Shown: positions 1-10,874 of the stretch, in pieces
Layout: the number at the start of each line of letters is the position of its first letter
How positions within the stretch are numbered: position 1 is the first letter of the stretch
Source: Laburnicola sp. R22_1
Lineage: Eukaryota > Ascomycota > Dothideomycetes > Pleosporales > Didymosphaeriaceae
Reading direction: 5' to 3'
Assembly (NCBI GenBank): GCA_014281115.1
Contig: JACONQ010000017.1
Span: 992,001-1,056,000 of the forward strand
Length of the DNA: 64,000 nt
Translations under genes and position numbers: made by a program
The notes under the pieces: generated by a model
Seen by the model: the letters and a program-made list of their open reading frames with translations, nothing else
Told to the model about the DNA's origin: nothing
Databases searched by the model: none

Positions 1-637
1 TAGACCCAGTCTAGACGCTTACGCTTACGATGCGATTGACACGACTGCATATTTCCTGCATATTCAAAAGCAAATACCCCTTCAGCCTTTGACTTGGGTT
101 TCCTAACGCAATACCGACTTGCGTTAGTGGCAAACGGTAGAGACCGTTCTTATTTTTCTTGGCCAATTACAAATGGCTTGCATCGATACCCTCAGCTATG
201 GAGTGTCTATCTGATCCCCCACTCGGGGCTTATTTTTCGCATATGAATAGGAGTAGGGCGTTGAGCTGGGGCTTTACAATGCATGTTTAGGTCGTTGGGG
301 ACTGGTTCGGCTGCATTGATGGACCTTGGCGTCCTCGGACACAGGATTTCAAGTACGTAGTGGACCGGCTACTAGGAGTACTGGATGCGCAGGCACCGTA
401 CACAGTAGAGCCGACGCATGAATATATTTGTGCATGGTTTATGAGTTGATTTGTTTGTGGGCGTGTTCGTGCTCCATCGGAGTCCATACAAAGGTGCTAG
501 TCTGCTAGAAGCGGCGGGACACAAGCTTGACCCCGCCACTTTTTTGAGCTCCGCTCCGCTGCCCTCGATCCCTCCACCATCCACAAGCACACGACGCATG
601 CCTGCTCCAAGATGCTTGCCCGGCGAATTCGTTCCTG
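1..637. other. 5' flank of the ETP1-like gene, no gene seen
   Basis: Only short open frames occur on either strand and none resembles a protein I know. The stretch just before the ATG at 638 is C-rich and presumably holds the promoter and leader of the ETP1-like gene. I cannot point to a specific regulatory site. Confidence 0.5.
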
Positions 638-2816
638 ATGCCCGCTTACTTCTTCCACTTGGCTTTTGAGCTCTATCCGTCACGCTCGTCGCCCGAAACG
701 ACGTATGCGCCGCCCCCGCAAACCGACATCTTCACCTCTGAGCTCCCCGTCCACAGCTCGAGCTCGTGGCACTCGCCTGTGCGCCCCCAGAGCAGCTACA
801 GCACGCTCCTGAAGCCCGCCGCCTCGAGCAGCGAAGCCTCGCACCCGGCAACCCCCCGCGAACGACTGCTGAACCCCCGCCGGTACAGCCAACGCGCCCG
901 CCATTCCTTCTCGGAGCATCACGATAGCCCTGTGCCGTTCGTCAAGCCGCCGCCGCCGACGCACAGAAGGACGAAGAGCTTTGCCCACAAGGACTGGCGC
1001 TTCGACGCCATCTCGGTCCTGAGCATCGACATGAAGCCTAGCGATGGCGACGACGAAGCCGCAAGACCCCGCGCCAAATCGCTCAAGCATCCCGCCGCAA
1101 ACTCGGGCGGCCTCGCCACCAAAGGCGCATTCATACCCTCGAGTCCCAAGGACACGGAGTTGGGCTGGGGCGTGGTGCACCTGTACCGCGATGGCCAAGA
1201 AACGCCAGGTCTCTACGACGAAGGCGCCGGGGCAGCTTTCAATGAGGAGGACTGTACCACGTTGTGTATACTCGCCGTACCGTCATACATGGCCCCTTCG
1301 GATCTGCTGGGCTTCGTGGGCGAGCAGACGAGGGAGCATGTGAGTCATTTCCGTCTGATACGGACAGCGCGGGCCAACAAGTATATGGTCTTGATGAAGT
1401 TTCGGGAGGCAAAGAAAGCGAGAGAGTGGAGGAAAGAGTGGAACGGAAAGGCGTTCAATAGCATGGAGGTATGTATCACGGTCGCCGTCAAAGAACCATT
1501 TTAGCCTGACTGCCTCGAAGCCAGAATACTGCCATGTAGTTTTCGTCAAGTCCATCACCTTCCAGTCCGATGCCTCCAACCGCGACCCCTCTTCCTATCC
1601 CGACCTTACGAACGATCCGTTCACACCATCTCCCACAAAGCAGCCCACTGCTCCAATCCCTGCAGGCTCAAGCGTCTCCTCGCCTGTCGAAGCTCCCTCT
1701 CTCGCATCGTCGTTGACAGCCAAACCGATCGCCCCTCCCACACCGTCACTCGTTGAGCTCCCCACATGCCCAGTGTGCCTGGAGCGCATGGACGAGACGA
1801 CGGGACTTCTTACTATACTCTGCCAGCACGTTTTCCACTGCGCATGTCTCGAGAAGTGGCGCGGTTCTGGATGCCCAGTATGCCGATACACACAAAACGA
1901 CGCCTTTATCTCGCATAATCGCACACTTGAAGGCGATCCTCCGGAAAATGAGTGCTCCGTCTGCGGCTCTACAGAGAACCTTTGGATCTGCCTCATCTGT
2001 GGCAACATCGGCTGCGGAAGATACGACAGCGCACACGCCTTTGCCCACTATGAGGCGACAAACCACACCTACGCCATGGACGTGGTCTCCCAGCATGTAT
2101 GGGACTACGCAGGAGATGGCTACGTTCACCGCCTCATCCAAAACAAGGCTGATGGAAAACTCGTCGACCTCCCAGCCTCCGCACACTTCAAGACTGCCGG
2201 CATGACGGGCTACGCAAATGACACAGTGCCCCGGGAGAAACTGGACAACATGGGCATGGAGTACGCATACCTGCTCACCTCCCAACTCGAATCCCAGCGT
2301 GCCTACTTTGAAGAGCAGGTCGAGCGCGCCGTAGACAAAGCCGCGAAAGCCGCCTCCACCGCCGATGAAGCCTCCCGCAACGTCGCCATCCTCACCAACG
2401 ACCTGTCGAAATTACAATCTCAGTATACCGATGCATGCACCACCATTGCCGGTCTCGAAAAAGACGCAGCGCGCAACGCCGCAAAAGCGACGGCCGCTTC
2501 GGACCTTGCGCGCAAACTCACAAAGCAGTTCAAGGAGGAGCAGACTATCAACGAGAGCCTCATGACGCGCATACAGCATCTCGAGAAGAAGGCTGAGGAG
2601 GCGGAAGGTAGGGCTAGAGAGGCGGAAGCGCAGAAGGCGGATCTGGAGGAGCAGAATCGCGATTTGAGTTTCTTCATCAGCGGGCAGGAGAAGCTGAAGG
2701 AGATGCAGGGGAATGAGGTTATGGGGTTGCAGGAGGGCGAGGTGGAGAGTGGATATGTGGAGGTTGCGAAGAAAGAGGAGAAGGGGAAGAGGAAGGGCAA
2801 GGGGCGGAAGACGTGA
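638..2816 (+). CDS. ETP1: BRAP2/Etp1-type RING and UBP zinc-finger protein
   Basis: Probable cytoplasmic RING ubiquitin ligase of the BRCA1-associated protein 2 / yeast Etp1 family. Two exons, 638-1468 and 1521-2816, with a 52-nt GTATGT...AG intron; the sum is in frame and gives 708 residues. The N-terminus starts MPAYFFHLAFELYPS, the opening I associate with fungal members. A BRAP2 RNA-recognition-like fold follows (about 210-300, around LCILAVPSYMAPSDLLGF). The RING (about 360-400) has CPVC, then C-H-H-C and CPVC ligands. The UBP-type zinc finger (about 422-485) starts ECSVCGS and contains CLICGNIGCGRY. A long coiled coil (about 535-690) and a lysine-rich tail end the protein. Domain order and length match the family. 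Etp1 acts in ethanol tolerance in yeast and BRAP2 in Ras/MAPK control in animals; the role here is inferred. It converges with the next gene. Confidence 0.93.
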
Positions 2817-3875
2817 GGTGAGATGACGGGGACGGATGGATGTGAAGTTGGATGGTAGGGACAGGGGGCGGATGGACATGACGATGACGCATTTGCATAC
2901 TATGTATGGTACGGGCATGCAGAGGCGTTCTGACTTTAGTGATACCCATTAGACAGTCCACACAGGACCGACTCTTAGAATATTCATCCCCATTACATTT
3001 AATCGTGTGCATCTGACTGTGCTCAGCTACAGCCGTAGGACAGACAGAACGTTGGGTACATTTAGCCGTCGTATTGCCTGCCCATCCACACTTCAAAACA
3101 GCCGTTTGTCCTAGTACTTACTGTACTAAGCATGATTCAAAAATAAGATGAGCGATACTTTCCCACTTCAAAGTAGAACCTCACATTTTCTCACACCGCG
3201 TCACACCGCGAAAGACAAAGTCGATACAAACATGACCTCACAACATCACACACATACAACCCAATCAACCATTACACACACCACTGACAACAAAAAAAAC
3301 AAAGATAAATTAATAAACCCAATCCAACCGCATCGATCCATCCATCAAACGCCCTATAAATGTGCAACCACACACCCATCGAAACAAGAAGAAGCAGCAG
3401 AAAAAAAATGTTCGTAAAACCACCATATTCGTAGCCTCGCTCGCTCGCCCAACAGCTGAGCTCAGCATAGCATGCAAATTGCCCCGTTTCATACGCCGTT
3501 ACGGTCGTCAGGTCGTGTCATTACGAAAGTACTACCCTAGCTCTAGATCTGGGAACGCAGCCAGGGAGCAATGCAGAGGAAGGGAAGGGAAGATAGAAAG
3601 AGACAAACAAGAGAGGCCAAATCTCAGAGAAACGGAAAATAAGCCAGGCATTACACAACAGCGCCCGAGGGTAGCCAGCTAGCGGATAGTTTCATAAGCA
3701 ACAGCGGTGAGATGGAGGTGAGGGGTATCCAAAGGACCGAGTCGAATCCAAAAGCGTGACGGTTTCGGCGTTGGTATCCAAATCTGGCGGCGCATCGAGA
3801 TAAGTCGAGAGATACTTCATATAGCGGTCTGGAATTCGGGAACACACAGTCATCATCCCGAGTCGCGGCGCGCGT
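2817..3875. other. Convergent intergenic region, no gene
   Basis: About 1 kb between two convergent genes, so it should hold both 3' UTRs. It has CA-rich stretches (about 3230-3300) and A-rich runs. The open frames are low-complexity and unconvincing. Confidence 0.5.
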
Positions 3876-6557
3876 CTAAATCCAGTCGTCGTCCTTGCGG
3901 TTTCCGCCAATGCCGATGTCTTTTTCGAACCCAAGCCCTAGGCCGCCTCCGATGTCAACCTTGGGAGCTTGAATCTGCGGCGGCTTTTGGGCCTTCTTCT
4001 GAGGGCTCAGCTTAACCGGGCTGCCAACGCCTGGTTTGCCATCAGAAGAACCCATTCTCACCTCTCTGACCTCCCAGCCATCTTCTAGTGCAGCTGCAAT
4101 CCAAACCTTAACCGCATCATGCACAGCGCCATAGTACTTAGGGTTACAGGTTCGCAGATGGCCCATGACTTTCTCAAAGCCCGAGACCTTGAGCTCGGAG
4201 CGGAAGGTGTTGCGTGCTTCGCGGGTGGAAAGACTCGCAAGGATGCCGTTGAGCAGATCAAGATGTGTAGCGATGTAGTTTGTTGCGTCCCATTCAACAC
4301 CGCCGACGTAGGGTGCTGCCGGAACGATGGCACGAGGACCCGGGAAGTGGGACTTCACGTAGGATTTAGGATATTCGTCCGACGAAGGCGGGATAGGAAC
4401 AACATTGAGATGGTGAATGAATATCCAAAAAACCTCCTTCGTGACGTTGGTAATCTCCTTGCACCACACCTGATATGGGCGAGGCTGGTGCATCTGCAAG
4501 ATGAATGGAATTGTAGACGACTCCTTTTCCTTCACTGGGTCTTTGAGATACTTGATCAGTTCTGTGGCGCGAGATTGCAAGTCCGATTCAGGCGCCATGG
4601 AGAGATGAGCGAAGATGATCTGGATGATGAGCTCGCGTGTGGTGAACTCGCTCGGACCTTTGTGTTCTTCGTCGAATAGCATCCCGAGCAGAGCCGGGAA
4701 CAAAGTAGAGCAGATCTCGGTGAACTGTTTCAGGGCAGTATCTGTTGTGCAGAGACCCTTCAGACAACGTAACAGCTCATGTAACAGCGTATCCTCGTGA
4801 TCCTCCCTCCATTCTACTTCCATGATGCGATGGAGAAGGCCAACAAGCTCAGTCATGCCGCCATCCACGATGAACTGATTGACCCAATCGACTGTCTCGT
4901 TTCGAAGCAAGAGACGAAGCTTGTGTAGCTTGCCTACTTCAACGTCCTGCGGTTTCGGAGTCTGCTTCAGGTAGTGGATGAATTTGTCCGGTGACACTGA
5001 CTTGGAGCCTTTGGAAGCTGATCTTTGCGATGAGTTTGATGCCAGTGATCTTGTAGAAGGCGACTTGGGAATGAGTGCTGACTTCGACGACGCCCCGTCA
5101 GCCTTCTGCTTCTTCGTCGGAGAGTCACCCTTGCTAAAGGTAAAGGTTCGGCTTCGAGGACGCTCACGCTTCGAGCTCCCTGCTGCTGTATCCTCAAGTG
5201 GCACCTTCTCTTCCTCAGTAGACGCATCGCGTGATTTAGCTGACCTCATCAGAGCCGGTTTGCTGGATTGGTTTTTAGTGGCATCCACTGTAGAGTGTGC
5301 TGACGTTGTGCGCGAAGCCTGGGATGTGTCCAATTTGTGTGTCCGGACAAAGTCTGCCTTGACTTCGAGTTTTAGTGTTCGCATTTGGGCACGCTGATGA
5401 GTAGGTATGTTCCTAGACTCCTAGAACACGTTAGAGGATGTCATTACATGGACACAGGTACGCACCAAGACCGTCTCGAACTCGGCATCGACCACCTTCG
5501 GATCAAGTTTCTTAGGTGACGTCGCCGACGTGCTTTTGTCAGACTGTTTTGCTTTCCCATTGAAGGCAGCGACAGCAGCCATTACGCGGTTTTGCTTCTT
5601 AATCGCATCCGCTGCCTTTCTCGGACTCGTGGTGTCCCGGCTGGTTTCTGAACTAGCCCTGCCCAATATGGGGCGTGCAGCACTGCCCTTAGAGGATACG
5701 TTCTCTTTGATCCTTCCCGCATTGCCTTTCGTATCGCCCAAGGGAACTCGGTCGTCGCTCTTCTTACGAGTCAATGTCTCGAGCAGCGAGGCGGTCGAGG
5801 CGTTGGAGACAAACATAGACTTCGGGCGCTCTTGAACCTGTGCCTTCTTCTGGAGCGAAGGCTGGCCATGGTCAAAGAAGTTGCGGCCCTTGGAAGGAGA
5901 GTACTCGGCGGGAGTAAACAGGGCAATCTCTTCTTCGATGCTTCGCCGTTGGTCGTTCAGAGGGACTTTACTCGTCGTTGTGATCTCATGCGGGCGCGAG
6001 CTGAACTCGGCCCAGATGGGGGTGTGCAAGGGCTCGGGCGCGTTTGACGAGCTCGGCGGCGTGGTGTTTTCCTTGTCCGTCCCCCGCGTCCCGCTGGCAT
6101 CCTGCGTCTGCTTGACCTTGCCAAACAGAGCGGCCAGGTTCGTCTTCGACTTGGCCTTCTTGGGGCTCTTGGCCATGTCCTCTTTCCGCGTCCGGCTCGG
6201 CTCCCTCGATCTGCTGTCCTGGGATCTTTCTCTCTCCTTGTCCTTGCTCAGCGACCGTAGCGACACGGAGCTGAGCGTCTTCTTGTGCAGGCTCTTGGTG
6301 GGGCTTGCTCTCGTCTCTTGTGCCTTGCGAGGTGACGACGGCGGGTGGGCAGCTCTGAGCTGGCTGTGCGGATGGTCGGGCGGCAGCAGCGGTGCGCCGT
6401 TGACGAAGCCGGCTGGATTGTACGGTCGACGGGTGGGCGGGGTGCTTCCGAGCGCGGTGCCATCCGACGGCGACCGCTTGTGGCCCGGCAAAACAATAGA
6501 CTTGAGCATCGAGGACGACTTGTTGCGGCGATGACCCGCGGGTGCCGGCGTCGCCAT
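3876..6557 (-). CDS. GBD/FH3 (formin-N-terminus-like) Rho-GTPase-binding protein, Rid1-like
   Basis: Two exons, 6557-5466 and 5393-3876, joined across a 72-nt GTGCGT...CAG intron, giving 869 residues. Residues 1-355 are low-complexity and rich in Ser, Pro and Lys, with an N-terminal basic patch (HRRNKSSSMLKS). The region across the splice (FETVL then RAQMRTLKLEVKADF) reads as the start of a Diaphanous-type GTPase-binding domain. After a Ser/Lys-rich insert the domain resumes at about residue 498 (DKFIHYLKQTPKPQ) and runs as an armadillo-like FH3 region to about residue 800. There is no FH1 proline region and no FH2 actin-assembly domain. Fungi have a separate family of such proteins, annotated as GTPase-binding protein Rid1, and the length fits. 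I infer a Rho/Cdc42-linked polarity role without actin nucleation. Confidence 0.82.
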
Positions 6558-6968
6558 GATGTCTTCGGCGACGAAGCGATGATGATGGGGCGCAGCGAAG
6601 AAGGTGAGACGGGAGACGCGTCTCTTCGGGGACGGGAAGGAACGTGGTCTGTTATCGGAGAGTGCAGGGCATTGTAGAAGAAGGCAGCCAGGTCGAGCGT
6701 GGGTAGCTCGTGCTGGCCTTGCGTGGGAGCCAAGTAAACACGCGTTGCCCTAGCGACTGGCGCCGCACTAGCGGGGCAATCACGAGGCACGTGACAGCTT
6801 CTCTGCGGTCCGCACCGAGGCTCGAATAAAACTTGGAGTACAATTAGTCTTCGTATTGCTTGTCCTGGGGGAACACATTTAATCCGGCATAGTTTGCGCA
6901 TGACATTTTACCGTATCTATGGTACTGGTACATCGATTGAGATCCAGGAACGACCGTGTCGTATCTAG
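6558..6968. other. Upstream region of the GBD/FH3 gene
   Basis: A GC-rich stretch directly upstream of the minus-strand gene, presumably promoter and leader. Long shadow frames on both strands come from GC bias and lack recognisable motifs. Confidence 0.4.
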
Positions 6969-7640
6969 TTATTGCAGTTGGAAGAGGCTGCCGTTGCCTG
7001 TGTAACCATTTTGTTCCAAGTCGTAGACGTCGACGTTCAAGCGCTGGGATGGAGGGAAATAACTCCGAAGGAGGACGTTCCGTGTGTTATCCAAAGAACG
7101 ATCGAGCAGAAGCGTAATTTCGGCGAATGGGTAATTCTGAGTCGCCAGGTTCGATGTATGGTTCCGTCCTATCGGATTCGGGGCTTGCAACTTCTGACGC
7201 CGTGTTTGCTGTTGGGCGGCATTCGTCCTGACAGCCATTGTACTCATACGACACAGTTCACGCCACTGCGACACAAGAGTCGGTCAACATCAACAAACCG
7301 TTGCAATGATGCATTTTCCTGCATTAGACATTGGAGTCGTCCACGCGATGTGTTGAGGCAAGGTAGACCTGACTCGGCTCGTAGCCGACATGCTCGGAGC
7401 AGTTTGCGATGACTCCGATGCTAACAGAAATACAGATCTTCGCGTTGCGCCCGGTTGGTGGCTAATGCTTGTACTAGTTCTGCGTACGAGATGCCATGCG
7501 AAGATTCTCTTGCTCTAGCTTGGGTGATGGTACCAACACAATGGCACGCTATGCGGAAATATCCGTCCTCAACCTTAGATTGAGGAGCATTTGAAACAGT
7601 ACCGAGAGGGACGATGCTGAGCAACGAAATAGCGCCAAGT
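6969..7640 (-). CDS. Possible small multi-exon gene of unknown function
   Basis: On the minus strand, just downstream of GPI18, three consecutive segments look coding although no single frame joins them. They are about 7634-7424 (contains VPLGTVSNAPQSKVEDGYF), about 7400-7300 (contains PQHIAWTTPMSNAGKC) and about 7265-6969 (contains NYPFAEITLLLDRS and ends GYTGNGSLFQLQ then stop). Natural composition and the lack of low complexity argue for real protein. The splice sites needed (a donor at GTATTT or GTTTGT, an acceptor at TGTCGCAG) are weak, and one implied intron would be only about 33 nt. No family is recognised. It could be an unresolved real gene or a decayed one. Confidence 0.3.
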
Positions 7641-7661
7641 TTAGTCTAAGGCAAACGTCCA

Positions 7662-9149
7662 TTATGCCGGAGGGAGAAAATTCGCGTAAAGCGCACCTTG
7701 GACAATACCGTACACTATCAGCCCGCGATATGCCCACTGAGCGATCTGGTACGCGTTCATGTTCCTCTGGGCTGTATTTTGCGCTACCGACCATCTGGCT
7801 GTTGAAAGGTACCAGATTGGATAACCGGAACATAAACGATTGATGACCTGGACATGGAAATTGGTGGCTGCCGTTATGGCGAGCACGAGCTGGGGTAATG
7901 CTAATTGCGGCAGGGTACCGAAGGTCGCATTAGAGGGCTTGGTGTTTCTGCCTTCGCCCCTTGGGTGACTATGGGAATGCTCGACGGTTTGCTGTGTAGG
8001 GTAACGCAAGTGCTCAACGCTGGACTGAAGGAGTAGCCACAGCATGGGAGTAGCCATTATAAATAGAGGTAGATTGGATGGCGTCCAATATCGTAGAAAC
8101 CCTACATTCCTATTCAAAAGTCAGTATCTTTCAGCTGAGAAGGAATCACACTGTCTACCAGTAATTGCTCTGAACCCATGCATAGATGCTAGGTATTGTT
8201 TTGTGGCACCAGGGTCTCGTACGGGCGTCAGGCTTGAACGTGCAGTACTCCTGGTATGCCACGTACTGTGGAAGAATGAACCCGAGGCCTAGAAGAATGC
8301 CAGATACGCATGTGACAGCGATTCTTCTGGCGTCAGCTTTGCTCAGCTTCATCCCCCATAGCTTAGGCAAGCGACTGATCAAATCGAACATGAATAGTAA
8401 GCCACTCAACAGGCCATTGCTTCTAACCCAAGTTGCTAGGGTAAATAGAATACTCGCACTCAGAACTAATGCGTCTTCACGGATCGTCTGCTTCACGTCG
8501 GGTCCTCCCGGAATCTTGGCTTGGGCGTACAGAAGCATCCCGGCAAAGTTCAATAGAGCAAAAAGAGCTTCAGCGTAAGGGGAGCTGAGGAACATGCCGG
8601 CTGGAGATACTATGTGCAACACAGCCCCAATGAAGGGAAGTCGTCCGTTCTGTTGGTGACCCAGCAGCACATTGAAAAGTCGGAAAAGTGTAAGAACAGA
8701 CAGAAGATGACAGATGTTGGAGACGGCGATTCCAGCCCAGACATAGCGTCGCAGTGAGTCCTCTGCATCCAATTTTAGGGCTACCACGGTCAGTACCGTA
8801 AGGTTGCGAGAGCATTAATCATCTTACATTTGACCAAAAGCTTTATAATCAGTGAGTAGGCCCAGCTAAAGGCCCACTCTTGTTCGTAGAGATACCCCCG
8901 TTGTGCAGATTTGGCAAAGTATAGCGCATCCCATCTAAACAAATTAAGCGATAGACGGTCAGCTCGTGACCAGCTCTTGAAATCGTTATGTCGGAGACTG
9001 CTTGGGTTGAGAGCGATAAGCGCTGATGTATCGTATCCGGGCCCAGGGGAGAAAGCGGCTACGATGAGCAGGACGAATTTCCAAGCAAAGAATGAATAGA
9101 TGAGCCTCCTTGACAGCGACCACTGCTGTGCACCTGGACGTGATGCCAT
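7662..9149 (-). CDS. GPI18: GPI mannosyltransferase 2 (PIG-V/Gpi18)
   Basis: Adds the second mannose to the GPI-anchor precursor in the ER membrane. Three exons, 9149-8828, 8780-8159 and 8109-7662, with introns of 47 and 49 nt, in frame for 463 residues. The short luminal loop after the first helix carries the family motif FRWDALYF (about residue 70). Several hydrophobic helices follow. The second splice rebuilds YWNVGFLRYWTPSNLPLF, typical of the PIG-V C-terminal half. Length fits fungal Gpi18. The start is the first ATG of an open exon leading into a transmembrane segment. Divergent from RPL8, sharing about 400 bp of upstream DNA. The family assignment is firm. Confidence 0.93.
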
Positions 9150-9556
9150 TGTGCCGCGTTATCCTGGTTATTGAAGCGTGGAGGTTCTTGAGGTTAGCGT
9201 GCTGATTGGTAGCTACGGAGTATAGTTCTGCCGAAGAGTAGTGGGCTTGGCGATCGCGAATTAAATTGGGTCGCGTATTAAGCGAGCAGCACACTTTTGC
9301 CCTTCGATTTCACGGTTCCAAACTCAACACCACCCGTCGCCCATACTAACACAGGTCATCCGGTAAGCGCAATCCCCCCCCATATTCGACTCTCCAGCGG
9401 ATCCATTGTATGCTCCCATTATGGGACAAGGCGATGTTGAAGATGGCTAGAGTGCAGGGCGGCAGCAATGCCCCCTCACTCTTAGAGCAGCAGAAGCTAC
9501 CTAGTGAATGAGCATTCGCTAATGGTTTCTCTCTCAATGACAGCCTCTGACGAAAA
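9150..9556. promoter_or_regulatory. Shared divergent promoter region, GPI18 / RPL8
   Basis: A 407-bp gap between two divergently transcribed genes, so it must carry both promoters. The RPL8 side has pyrimidine-rich runs just before the ATG (TTTCTCTCTC at about 9526-9535), as is common in ribosomal protein leaders. I cannot assign specific factor sites. Confidence 0.5.
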
Positions 9557-10483
9557 ATGGCACCTAAGGCTAAGAAGGCCGCTCCCGCGCCCTTCCCCCA
9601 GGGGAAGGCCGGTTCGAAGAAGACGGCTAAGGTGAGTTTCCCGTAGTCGCATCACTACGGGCTCTGACCATCGCAGAACCCCCTCCTCGAGAAGCGTCCC
9701 AAGAACTTCGGTATCGGCCAGGACATCCAACCGCAGCGCAACCTGTAGGTGTGCCTAGAATCCGTATTTGAGTTCCAATTGACGGTATTGCAGTTCGCGC
9801 ATGGTGCGATGGCCCGCCTACGTCCGTCTTCAGCGCCAGAAGAAGATCTTGAATCTCCGATTGAAGGTCCCTCCTTCCATTTCCCAGTTCCAACACGTGC
9901 TCGACCGGAATACCGCCACGCAGGCATTCAAGCTGCTCAACAAGTACCGCCCCGAGAACAAGGCTGAGAAGAAAGAGCGCTTGACCAAGGAGGCCACCGC
10001 TGTCGCCGAGGGAAAGAAGAAGGAGGATGTCTCCAAGAAGCCGTATGCAGCCAAGTTTGGTCTGAACCACGTCGTCGGCCTCATCGAGAACAAGAAGGCG
10101 TCGCTGGTGCTCATCGCCAACGATGTTGACCCCATCGAGCTGGTAGTCTTCCTTCCGGCTCTCTGCCGCAAGATGGGTGTCCCGTACGCTATCGTGAAGG
10201 GCAAGGCCAGGCTCGGCACTGTCGTCCACCAGAAGGCAAGGATTTGCATCCAACCTTTGCACAACACGCTAATTCTTCACAGACCGCCGCTGTTCTCGCC
10301 TTGACCGAGGTTCGATCCGAGGACAAGAGCGAGCTGTCCAAGCTCTGCTCCGCCATCAACGACGGCTACCTCGAGAAACACAAGGAAGCCAGCCGCCATT
10401 GGGGCGGTGGTATCATGGGTGCCAAAGCCAATGCTCGGATGGACAAGCGGAGGAAGGCTCTCGAGAACGCTATTAAGATCTAA
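9557..10483 (+). CDS. RPL8: 60S ribosomal protein L8 (eL8, L7Ae family)
   Basis: Structural protein of the large ribosomal subunit. Four exons, 9557-9631, 9677-9744, 9794-10235 and 10283-10483, sum to 261 residues. The N-terminus is basic ([16 protein letters not shown]). The second splice rebuilds [20 protein letters not shown]. The L7Ae RNA-binding core follows with [19 protein letters not shown] and [14 protein letters not shown], and the C-terminus is ENAIKI. The third intron (10236-10282) starts with GCAAGG instead of GT and ends CACAG. No GT is available near that boundary, and reading through meets a stop soon after conserved HQK. Early, short, multiple introns are normal for fungal ribosomal protein genes. 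Confidence 0.96.
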
Positions 10484-10874
10484 AATGGTCCTGATAGCTG
10501 GGAGGGTGAGGGTGAGGATTTCGGTGTGTCTATCAAATCTGCATGCAGCGGGCTTCGAACATCACGGAGTTTAGGACGGCCAAAAGCAGTCAGCGTCGAC
10601 TGAACAATATCATGAATACCATGCAATTTGGAACGATTACACACTTTTTGGCGCCGAATGAATGCTGTGATGATTAAGCTTTCAGCGGGGCACAGGAGCG
10701 ATTCTGGGAGCCGAAAGCGCCATCTCCCCGCTATGTTTGACCACCGCAACTGCTCAATCAGCGCCACTATTTTACACTTCGCCCTTGGACAACTTTCTAC
10801 CTATTTGCGCGACTGGCTGAGTTCCACAATACGTGTCCGCCTTACGATTGAACGATATCATCACCACTGACTCG
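10484..10874. other. Intergenic, RPL8 to broken cyclodeaminase-like gene
   Basis: Contains the RPL8 3' UTR and the former promoter of the downstream gene. No coding region is supported. Confidence 0.45.
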
